Of a stretch of 64,000 nucleotides of DNA, positions 1 through 9,401 are shown in pieces. The translations under genes and the position numbers were made by a program. The notes under the pieces are model-generated. The model made no database searches. It saw only the letters and a program-made list of their open reading frames with translations, and was not told the origin of the DNA. The DNA is taken from contig NC_059506.1 in assembly GCF_914767665.1 (NCBI RefSeq), positions 20,313,825 to 20,377,824 on the forward strand. Direction: 5' to 3'. Numbering within the stretch: the first letter of the stretch is position 1; the number at the start of each line of letters is the position of its first letter. Origin of the DNA: Harmonia axyridis (Eukaryota; Arthropoda; Insecta; Coleoptera; Coccinellidae).

Positions 1-304
1 GAAACCGCACAAGCGACCACGAGCAGATTTACTGGATATGATTTATGATACAGTACCTTGCACCGCCACCTCCGTGAGATTCGAAATGGAATAATAATTC
101 ATGGTTAGAATAGACTCAACGCCGATTTCTATCTGGAAATATTTACACCAAAAGATGTCCGTAACCTATATTTTAATATTATTATAAATATTCTTTCGAT
201 CTTTCAAATGTAATTATGAATTTATTCAAATGATAGACCTAATCGACCTGTATATTGAAATGAGGACATAAATCGTCCGATTCTAATGATATTTTTCGGA
301 GAAT

Positions 305-511
305 ATGGAAATGACATGCGAAAAATTTGAAATTGAGTCATTGAGTGTGTGGAATTTTCTACAGAAAATTTTTATTATAAACACATCATTTAATATGGAA
401 AAACGATCAGATATGGAATCGTTTGCTTCTGTTTTTTCACGTGATCTTCATTTTGTCAAAATGAATGTTTCCGAATATTTTGATGGCTTCTTTGATTTGG
501 CTAATTTTTAA
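305..511 (+). other. Short 68-codon open frame of unknown status
   Basis: A 68-codon frame starting MEMTCEKF and ending DGFFDLANF is present in every full unit (305, 7464, 15453, 19019, 22585, 26155, 34129, 40097, 43654). In unit 2 the first ATG is TTG, so the frame starts at 3900. I recognise no family, signal peptide or motif. Because the units are nearly identical, its presence in all copies does not argue for selection. It is AT-rich like its surroundings and may be chance or an eroded element. Listed only because it is the longest frame in the first kilobase of the unit. Confidence 0.15.
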
Positions 512-1212
512 TTGATATCTATTATTAGTTGGTATTAAATAGAGTTAAATTTCATCCCTTTGAAACTGTATGCGTGAAAAGTATACTGTCAGACCCTGTA
601 CAAAACATGAAATGCGAAACATTTTGAAAACTTTATGTTTTGGGCACAACAAAAATTGAAGACTACCCACTAGTCTATCCGACAGGTAGAAAGAAATCAG
701 CGCATGCCATTTAAAAAAATTGACTTATTGACATTTTCAAAGAGTCATTTTTAAAAAATTGCAGTTTCTTTCAGACCACCAGTAGAGTGATACGTAAATT
801 TTCAGAAGACTTGAAAACTTTTCGGGAATCAATAAAAATATCGTACAATTACCTTGAACGGTTTTCAAGATTTAGTTTAGTTCAAAGCTTTTTATCCAAG
901 AAATTCGTCAAAAAAAGTGGCCTACGTTAAAAAGTATCACAGATAAATTGTGACAAGTATTCGAAATCAGAACTTCATGGAGATTCTGAGTATGATATAA
1001 AAATTGGTCATTCTCATACACTGGTTATTTGTTTTACTAGGCAGCAAAGTAGTACACTGACTGTCGCAGCTGATAGTTCAGGAATTTTTCTTCGATTGAT
1101 ATTGTCTTTACAAATTATTAGAATTTCTACAAAACTATGTATTGCTCATACTGTGGGAAATATTATTTCTCACGGCACTTTGCCCACACCTCGCTACGCT
1201 ACTTTTCATAGC

Positions 1213-1730
1213 AGTTGTAGGAAATAGTATATTGTGCAACAAGTGGGGAAAGTTCAACATTTCTCGCGAGTGTGGAAGTTTGTGGCAAGAGCCTGAAAGG
1301 CGAGTGCCGCAAACACACGAGCGAGAAAAGGACTTTCTCCACATGTTGCACAATATACTTTTTCGGCAACCGTCCGGGAAGTTCTCACTTCCCGGACACT
1401 TTTTCTCTGAGAAAGTATTATTTCCCGGACTAGGCCGGAAAAGAATCATAGAATCGATAGACCGAAATAACGGCTGACAGTTCATATGAAATTAGTTGTC
1501 AAAAATTTGCATGTTTTTTGATCGCAATCGCAATAAAATATGGAAAGCAGCGGCAATAGTGTTATTTTACATGGTTGCCGAAAAAATATTGTACGCAACA
1601 CGCCCGAAAATGGTTTTTTTGGACACACAGACTTCCAGGACTCGCTTACGCTCTTCCTGGAATTTTGTCTATTCGTCCAAAAAAACCTTATTTTCCGGAC
1701 TTGTTACGTAAATTACTATTTCCTACAACT
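1213..1730. mobile_element. Foldback / MITE-like element (unit 1; copy in every unit)
   Basis: The ends are inverted: AGTTGTAGGAAATAGTA at 1213 and TACTATTTCCTACAACT ending 1730. Inside is a second, longer palindrome: GTATATTGTGCAACAAGTGG (about 1227) pairs with the complement ending near 1361, giving arms of about 65 nt with mismatches. A perfect 10-bp-arm hairpin (GTCCGGGAAG/CTTCCCGGAC) lies near 1373-1398. It is GC-richer than its flanks. No transposase is encoded. Open frames on both strands here (1142-1477 plus, 1135-1485 minus) are by-products of the palindrome. Other copies: 4801-5318, 8372-8889, 16361-16878, 19927-20444, 23493-24010, 27063-27580, 41005-41522, 44562-45079, and a truncated one at 35038-35049. 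Superfamily not assigned. Confidence 0.7.
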
Positions 1731-1909
1731 ATAAAAATTTCAATAATTCGAGTAATATCGATATTTTTACTCTTACATATTTCGATAAATTTCGATAGTG
1801 TCAGAAAATATCGAAAGCTGTTTGTCCCTTTCCCTGAATCAAACTAGTAATGAATTGCGCAGGTGCACATTTCGTATCCAATCCCGTTAGTCGTGTACTT
1901 GTTTGAGTA

Positions 1910-1948
1910 CATAAAGGTACAGGTACGCTAACTAGTTTAGTATCAGTT
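1910..1948 (+). promoter_or_regulatory. Putative RING gene core promoter (TATA-like + Inr), unit 1
   Basis: A TATA-like CATAAAG at 1910-1916 lies about 30 bp upstream of ATCAGTTTG (1942-1950), which contains the arthropod initiator TCAGT with the predicted +1 A at 1945. The ATG follows 47 nt later at 1992. The spacing is right for a TATA/Inr promoter. Units 4 and 5 carry small changes next to the box (AAAAGTATAG, AAAGGTATAG). In units 3 and 7 the gypsy element separates this promoter from the gene; in unit 8 it is deleted. The transcription start is inferred from sequence only. Confidence 0.5.
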
Positions 1949-1991
1949 TGACAGTGTTGAAAGCAGAGCAGTAAATTTTGAAGCCGAAAAG

Positions 1992-2598
1992 ATGTCTTTA
2001 GACCATCTATATGAATTCAACTTCGAAAAGTTGTACAACGATTGTACAGAAAGGTAATGCTTTTACATCATTTTTTTCTTTAAGTATTTTTGAAACGATA
2101 TAATCAAATTTTATCTTTAGTTTCTGAATGTTTCGTTCTTATAAAGAAATTTTTGTTCAATAATTGTTTTGAAATGAACAATAACCATATTGTACCTACA
2201 AACAGTGAATTAATATGTATTCTTTTTTTCCTAGGGGTATAACATTCGAAGAGGATTGCAGCGTATGTTTGAGCAGATTAACAGGAGAATTGTACCTTAC
2301 GGACTGCAGACATTCATTCCACAAGGAGTGTATCGACAGGTGGTGCTCCAGTTCCGAATGTTGTCCCATGTGCAGGACAAATTTAGTTTTCGAAGAAACC
2401 TGCAGTATCTTCGATACAAATTGGAAACCTGTCAATATCCATCGGTTCGATAAGATGGACAGTGATGAAGAAGATGATGAGAGTGGAGAAGATGATGAGA
2501 GTGGAGAAGATGATGAGAGTGAAACTGAAGAAGAAAAAGAAGAGAATGAAGGAGAAAACGAATGCCAAACCGAGTGCCAAACCAACGAGGAAAATTAA
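1992..2598 (+). CDS. RING-H2 finger protein with acidic tail (unit 1)
   Basis: Two exons, 1992-2053 and 2235-2598, joined across a 181-bp GT-AG intron (GTAATG...TTTCCTAG) in phase 2, encode 141 residues. The RING-H2 domain is at about residues 28-68: CSVC, then CRH, H, KEC and CPMC give C-x2-C-x12-C-x-H-x2-H-x2-C-x10-C-x2-C, all eight zinc ligands present. The tail is highly acidic (DSDEEDD, three GEDDES repeats, EEEKEEN) and ends ECQTNEEN. No signal peptide or membrane segment. RING-H2 domains bind E2 enzymes, so E3 ubiquitin ligase activity is the family expectation; substrate unknown. AATAAA at 2642-2647 lies 44 nt past the stop. The 20-codon first exon was chosen by splice-phase agreement. 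Confidence 0.85.
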
Positions 2599-2798
2599 TT
2601 TTACATCTCTGTTCGACACAACCTGTAACATTTTTGAGAGAAATAAATCATAAATTGTGTTATATTTAAAACATTTGTTTTTTTTTTTCATCTTATTTTT
2701 CCTAACTTTAACTAAGTGTCATTTCAATCAGAAATAGCTCTCGTTTGTCTTATGAGTGTGATTTATTATAAATAAAACAATTTTAAAAAATACTCTCA

Positions 2799-3142
2799 TT
2801 AGGTGTACAACTTTGCTTCCGCCGTTTTGCAATAGATAGCTATAGAGGTAAGTGGTAAGTGATAGTCGAAAGATAGCCTACAAGAGGCACTTACTACAGA
2901 CGAGTTGTAACAAAATCGACTAATAATCCGAGTAATCAAACAGTTTCCCATAAATAATAAACAGCTAAGGATATTGGATTGGCAATGATAGACATATTTT
3001 TTTTATATGTAATGGAAATTTCTGATATGCTCATTCCTAATGATCCAAGAATAAGAGCCAATTTGGTTGTAAGAGATAAAACGATATTCGGTATTTTATT
3101 GATCTACAAAAGTATGTTAGAGTCAGATTTTCGGCCTAAATA
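2799..3142 (+). mobile_element. Orphan mariner 5' end (unit 1; present in every unit)
   Basis: TTAGGTGTACAACTTTGCTT begins here and matches the 5' terminal inverted repeat of the deleted mariner that starts at 3143. About 340 bp of leader-like sequence follow, with no recognisable transposase, and the second mariner begins at TA 3141-3142. Only one 3' end (about 3485-3496) exists per unit, so this is either a decayed outer copy in which the second is nested, or a partial duplication. Starts in other units: 6369, 14358, 17924, 21490, 25060, 33034, 39002, 42573 and about 46128, where one T is lost. Confidence 0.65.
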
Positions 3143-3496
3143 TTAGGTGTACAACTTTGCTTCCGTCGTTTTGCAATAGATGGCTGTAGCTGTAAGGGGT
3201 AGTCGAAATAAATAGATCAAAGATGTCATACAATAAGCTTAAGTATTTGTGAACATAGCGCTATTGAAATATTAGTCGATTTTTGTCTCCATCATAAAGT
3301 TATTCTCGTTTAAACATTTTTGGATCGCGTCAAAAGATGACCAGTTTTTCCAACGCGGGATTCGTACGCTTTTCGAAAGATGGAAGAAAGAAGTCGCCAG
3401 AGATGGACAATACTTTGGATCATAAATGTATATCCAGTTTTTTACAATAAAGCCTCGAATTTCGGGAAAAAAACGGCGAAAGCAAAGTTGTACGCG
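3143..3496 (+). mobile_element. Internally deleted mariner element with transposase C-terminus (unit 1; present in every unit)
   Basis: Flanked by TA dinucleotides (3141-3142 and 3497-3498), with inverted ends TTAGGTGTACAACTTTGC and GCAAAGTTGTACGCG. The 354 bp hold a leader joined directly to the last codons of a mariner transposase: 3336-3425 reads DDQFFQRGIRTLFERWKK and ends GQYFGS then TAA, the characteristic mariner C-terminus. The N-terminal and catalytic parts are absent, so the element is non-autonomous. Copies start at 6713, 14702, 18268, 21834, 25404, 33378, 39346, 42917 and 46472. Confidence 0.8.
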
Positions 3497-3589
3497 TATG
3501 TATATTGAAGGAATTCCTTTGTTCTAACGTAATAACCAAGAGACAACCAATCGGAGAACACAAGATCGGTAAATATCGATCCAGAAGCA

Positions 3590-6500
3590 GAAACCGCACA
3601 AGCCACCACGAGCAGATTTACTGGATATGATTTATGATACAGTACCTTGCACCGCCACCTCCGTGAGATTCGAAATGGAATAATAATTCATGGTTAGAAT
3701 AGACTCAACGCCGATTTCTATCTGGAAATATTTACACCAAAAGATGTCCGTAACCTATATTTTAATATTATTATAAATATTCTTTCGATCTTTCAAATGT
3801 AATTATGAATTTATTCAAATGATAGACCTAATCGACCTGTATATTGAAATGAGGACATAAATCGTCCGATTCTAATGATATTTTTCGGAGAATATTGAAA
3901 TGACATGCGAAAAATTTGAAATTGAGTCATTGAGTGTGTGGAATTTTCTACAGAAAATTTTTATTATAAACACATCATTTAATATGGAAAAACGATCAGA
4001 TATGGAATCGTTTGCTTCTGTTTTTTCACGTGATCTTCATTTTGTCAAAATGAATGTTTCCGAATATTTTGATGGCTTCTTTGATTTGGCTAATTTTTAA
4101 TTGATATCTATTATTAGTTGGTATTAAATAGAGTTAAATTTCATTTCTTTGAAACTGTATGCGTGAAAAGTATACTGTCAGACCCTGTACAAAACATGAA
4201 ATGCGAAACATTTTGAAAACTTTATGTTTTGGGCACAACAAAAATTGAAGACTACCCACTAGTCTATCCGACAGGTAGAAAGAAATCAGCGCATGCCATT
4301 TAAAAAAATTGACTTATTGACATTTTCAAAGAGTCATTTTTAAAAAATTGCAGTTTCTTTCAGACCACCAGTAGAGTGATACGTAAATTTTCAGAAGACT
4401 TGAAAACTTTTCGGGAATCAATAAAAATATCGTACAATTACCTTGAACGGTTTTCAAGATTTAGTTTAGTTCAAAGCTTTTCATCCAAGAAATTCGTCAA
4501 AAAAAGTGGCCTACGTTAAAAAGTATCACAGATAAATTGTGACAAGTATTCGAAATCAGAACTTCATGGAGATTCTGAGTATGATATAAAAATTGGTCAT
4601 TCTCATACACTGGTTATTTGTTTTACTAGGCCCAAAGTAGTACACTGACTGTCGCAGCTGATAGTTCAGGAATTTTTCTTCGATTGATATTGTCTTTACA
4701 AATTATTAGAATTTCCACAAAACTATGTATTGCTCATACTGTGGGAAATATTATTTCTCACGGCACTTTGCCCACACCTCGCTACGCTACTTTTCATAGC
4801 AGTTGTAGGAAATAGTATATTGTGCAACAAGTGGGGAAAGTTCAACATTTCTCGCGAGTGTGGAAGTTTGTGGCAAGAGCCTGAAAGGCGAGTGCCGCAA
4901 ACACACGAGCGAGAAAAGGACTTTCTCCACATGTTGCACAATATACTTTTTCGGCAACCGTCCGGGAAGTTCTCACTTCCCGGACACTTTTTCTCTGAGA
5001 AAGTATTATTTCCCGGACTAGGCCGGAAAAGAATCATAGAATCGATAGACCGAAATAACGGCTGACAGTTCATATGAAATTAGTTGTCAAAAATTTGCAT
5101 GTTTTTTGATCGCAATCGCAATAAAATATGGAGAGCAGCGGCGATAGTGTTATTTTACATGGTTGCCGAAAAAATATAGTACGCAACACGCCCGAAAATG
5201 GTTTTTTTGGACACACAGACTTCCAGGACTCGCTTACGCTCTTCCTGGAATTTTGTCTATTCGTCCAAGAAAACCTTATTTTCCGGACTTGTTACGTAAA
5301 TTACTATTTCCTACAACTATAAAAATTTTAATAATTCGAGTAATATCGATATTTTTACTCTTACATATTTCGATAAATTTCGATAGTGTCAGAAAATATC
5401 GAAAGCTGTTTGTCCCTTTCCCTAAATCAAACTAGTAATGAATTGCGCAGGTGCACATTTCGTATCCAATCCCGTTAGTCGTGTACTTGTTTGAGTACAT
5501 AAAGGTACAGGTACGCTAACTAGTTTAGTATCAGTTTGACAGTGTTGAAAGCAGAGCAGTAAATTTTGAAGCCGAAAAGATGTCTTTAGACCATCTATAT
5601 GAATTCAACTTCGAAAAGTTGTACAACGATTGTACAGAAAGGTAATGCTTTTACATCATTTTTTTCTTTAAGTATTTTTGAAACGATATAATCAAATTTT
5701 ATCTTTAGTTTCTGAATGTTTCGTTCTTATAAAGAAATTTTTGTTCAATAATTGTTTTGAAATGAACAATAACCATATTGTACCTACAAACAGTCAATTA
5801 ATATGTACTTTTTTTTTCCTAGGGGTATAACATTCGAAGAGGATTGCAGCGTATGTTTGAGCAGATTAACAGGAGAATTGTACCTTACGGACTGCAGACA
5901 TTCATTCCACAAGGAGTGTATCGACAGGTGGTGCTCCAGTTCCGAATGTTGTCCCATGTGCAGGACAAATTTAGTTTTCGAAGAAACCTGCAGTATCTTC
6001 GATACAAATTGGAAACCTGTCAATATCCATCGGTTCGATAAGATGGACAGTGATGAAGAAGATGATGAGAGTGGAGAAGATGATGAGAGTGAAACTGAAG
6101 AAGAAAAAGAAGAGAATGAAGGAGAAAACGAATGCCAAACCGAGTGCCAAACCAACGAGGAAAATTAATTTTACATCTCTGTTCGACACAACCTGTAACA
6201 TTTTTGAGAGAAATAAATCATAAATTGTGTTATATTTAAAACATTTGTTTTTTTTTTTCATCTTATTTTTCCTAACTTTAACTAAGTGTCATTTCAATCA
6301 GAAATAGCTCTCGTTTGTCTTATGAGTGTGATTTATTATAAATAAAACAATTTTAAAAAATACTCTCATTAGGTGCACAACTTTGCTTCCGCCGTTTTGC
6401 AATAGATAGCTATAGAGGTAAGTGGTAAGTGATAGTCGAAAGATAGCCTACAAGAGGCACTTACTACAGACGAGTTGTAACAAAATCGACTAATAATCCG

Positions 6501-7159
6501 AGTAATCAAACAGTTTTCCATAAATAATAAACAGCTAAGGATATTGGATTGGCAATGATAGACATATTTTTTTTATATGTAATGGAAATTTCTGATATGC
6601 TCATTCCTAATGATCCAAGAATAAGAGCCAATTTGGTTGTAAGAGATAAAACGATATTCGGTATTTTATTGATCTACAAAAGTATGTTAGAGTCAGATGT
6701 TCGGCCTAAATATTAGGTGTACAACTTTGCTTCCGTCGTTTTGCAATAGATGGCTGTAGCTGTAGGGGGTAGTCGAAATAAATAGATCAAAGATGTCATA
6801 CAATAAGCTTAAGTATTTGTGAACATAGCGCTATTGAAATATTAGTCGATTTTTGTCTCCATCATAAAGTTATTCTCGTTTAAACATTTTTGGATCGCGT
6901 CAAAAGATGACCAGTTTTTCCAACGCGGGATTCGTACGCTTTTCGAAAGATGGAAGAAAGTAGTCGCCAGAGATGGACAATACTTTGGATCATAAATGTA
7001 TATCCAGTTTTTTACAATAAAGCCTCGAATTTCGGGAAAAAAACGGCGAAAGCAAAGTTGTACGCGTATGTATATTGAAGGAATTCCTTTGTTTTAACGT
7101 AATAACCAAGAGACAACCAATCAGAGAACACAAGATCGGTAAATTTCGATCCAGAAGCA
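3590..7159 (+). repeat. Array unit 2
   Basis: Foldback 4801-5318, RING gene 5580-6168, mariner region 6369-7066. Private variants include AGGTGCACAAC in the first mariner end and loss of the first ATG of the 68-codon frame (ATATTGAAATG at about 3893). It has two GEDDES hexapeptides, as do all units except unit 1. Confidence 0.95.
5580..6168 (+). CDS. RING-H2 finger protein with acidic tail (unit 2)
   Basis: Exons 5580-5641 and 5823-6168 encode 135 residues. All eight RING zinc ligands are intact and the acidic tail has two GEDDES hexapeptides. The promoter region matches unit 1 and is undisturbed. Confidence 0.85.
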
Positions 7160-9122
7160 GAAACCGCACAAGCCACCACGAGCAGATTTACTGGATATGA
7201 TTTATGATACAGTACCTTGCACCGCCACCTCCGTGAGATTCGAAATGGAATAATAATTCATGGTTAGAATAGACTCAACGCCGATTTCTATCTGGAAATA
7301 TTTACACCAAAAGATGTCCGTAACCTATATTTTAATATTATTATAAATATTCTTTCGATCTTTCAAATGTAATTATGAATTTATTCAAATGATAGACCTA
7401 ATCGACCTGTATATTGAAATGAGGACATAAATCGTCCGATTCTAATGATATTTTTCGGAGAATATGGAAATGACATGCGAAAAATTTGAAATTGAGTCAT
7501 TGAGTGTGTGGAATTTTCTACAGAAAATTTTTATTATAAACACATCATTTAATATGGAAAAACGATCAGATATGGAATCGTTTGCTTCTGTTTTTTCACG
7601 TGATCTTCATTTTGTCAAAATGAATGTTTCCGAATATTTTGATGGCTTCTTTGATTTGGCTAATTTTTAATTGATATCTATTATTAGTTGGTATTAAATA
7701 GAGTTAAATTTCATCCCTTTGAAACTGTATGCGTGAAAAGTATACTGTCAGACCCTGTACAAAACATGAAATGCGAAACATTTTGAAAACTTTATGTTTT
7801 GGGCACAACAAAAATTGTAGACTACCCACTAGTCTATCCGACAGGTAGAAAGAAATCAGCGCATGCCATTTGAAAAAATTGACTTATTGACATTTTCAAA
7901 GAGTCATTTTTAAAAAATTGCAGTTTCTTTCAGACCACCAGTAGAGTGATACGTAAATTTTCAGAAGACTTGAAAACTTTTCGGGAATCAATAAAAATAT
8001 CGTACAATTACCTTGAACGGTTTTCAAGATTTAGTTTAGTTCAAAGCTTTTTATCCAAGAAATTCGTCAAAAAAAGTGGCCTACGTTAAAAAGTATCACA
8101 GATAAATTGTGACAAGTATTCGAAATCAGAACTTCATGGAGATTCTGAGTATGATATAAAAATTGGTCATTCTCATACACTGGTTATTTGTTTTACTAGG
8201 CAGCAAAGTAGTACACTGACTGTCGCAGCTGATAGTTCAGGAATTTTTCTTCGATTGATATTGTCTTTACAAATTATTAGAATTTCTACAAAACTATGTA
8301 TTGCTCATACTGTGGGAAATATTATTTCTCACGGCACTTTGCCCACACCTCGCTACGCTACTTTTCATAGCAGTTGTAGGAAATAGTATATTGTGCAACA
8401 AGTGGGGAAAGTTCAACATTTCTCGCGAGTGTGGAAGTTTGTGGCAAGAGCCTGAAAGGCGAGTGCCGCAAACACACGAGCGAGAAAAGGACTTTCTCCA
8501 CATGTTGCACAATATACTTTTTCGGCAACCGTCCGGGAAGTTCTCACTTCCCGGACACTTTTTCTCTGAGAAAGTATTATTTCCCGGACTAGGCCGGAAA
8601 AGAATCATAGAATCGATAGACCGAAATAACGGCTGACAGTTCATATGAAATTAGTTGTCAAAAATTTGCATGTTTTTTGATCGCAATCGCAATAAAATAT
8701 GGAAAGCAGCGGCAATAGTGTTATTTTACATGGTTGCCGAAAAAATATTGTACGCAACACGCCCGAAAATGGTTTTTTTGGACACACAGACTTCCAGGAC
8801 TCGCTTACGCTCTTCCTGGAATTTTGTCTATTCGTCCAAAAAAACCTTATTTTCCGGACTTGTTACGTAAATTACTATTTCCTACAACTATAAAAATTTC
8901 AATAATTCGAGTAATATCGATATTTTTACTCTTACATATTTCGATAAATTTCGATAGTGTCAGAAAATATCGAAAGCTGTTTGTCCCTTTCCCTGAATCA
9001 AACTAGTAATGAATTGCGCAGGTGCACATTTCGTATCCAATCCCGTTAGTCGTGTACTTGTTTGAGTACATAAAGGTACAGGTACGCTAACTAGTTTAGT
9101 ATCAGTTTGACAGTGTTGAAAG

Positions 9123-9310
9123 TGTGGGGATTACAGATTCCTGCGTTACCATCATGGTGGCGCGGCCAACCAGGTTAACGCTTTCCCCAACAGAGGGCGC
9201 AACAATCTATTTAAGCCTCGAAGTACACATCTTAAACGGAGTTAAGCCAAAGATTCCCAGTTAAATATGAACCTACTTCATGTAGCACAAGTCGTCACGC
9301 TGTCCCAAAA
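9123..9310 (+). repeat. 5' LTR of gypsy copy 1
   Basis: 188 bp beginning TGTGGGGATTACAG and ending CTGTCCCAAAA. It contains TATTTAAG, a TATA-like box, near offset 90. Bases T at 9184 and T at 9295 distinguish it from its 3' partner. Confidence 0.9.
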
Positions 9311-9311
9311 C

Positions 9312-9329
9312 TGGTGACCCCGACGTGAT
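9312..9329 (+). other. tRNA-Trp primer-binding site
   Basis: TGGTGACCCCGACGTGAT starts one base after the LTR. Its complement is the 3' end of animal tRNA-Trp including CCA. The same site is at 28003-28020 in copy 2. It primes minus-strand DNA synthesis. Confidence 0.85.
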
Positions 9330-9401
9330 CAACGTCAACTTAATGAGTGACAGGGACGATTCGGTCGACTAACACCAGACGCCAGGACGCCAGACGCCAA
9401 G

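Larger units (their letters stand above)
1..3589 (+). repeat. Array unit 1
   Basis: It contains the foldback element 1213-1730, the RING gene 1992-2598, an orphan mariner 5' end 2799-3142 and a deleted mariner 3143-3496. It is the only unit with three acidic GEDDES hexapeptides in the RING protein (18 bp extra). Several variants are shared with unit 3 rather than with neighbouring unit 2, for example GGCAATAGTG in the foldback region and CCCTGAATC upstream of the promoter. Confidence 0.95.

Noticed and set aside
305..511. 68-codon frame as a conserved small gene
   Set aside because: Presence in all units reflects recent duplication, not selection; start codon lost in unit 2 and no homology recognised. 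Kept only as a low-confidence entry.
1135..1485. Overlapping 111-116-codon frames on both strands, repeated in most units
   Set aside because: They lie on the palindromic foldback; opposite-strand frames mirror each other and recur only because the units are copies. No domain or codon evidence.
2196..2585. Serine/phenylalanine-rich minus-strand frame opposite the RING exon
   Set aside because: It is the antisense shadow of the acidic GAAGATGATGAG repeats; the plus strand carries the RING motif and splice signals.
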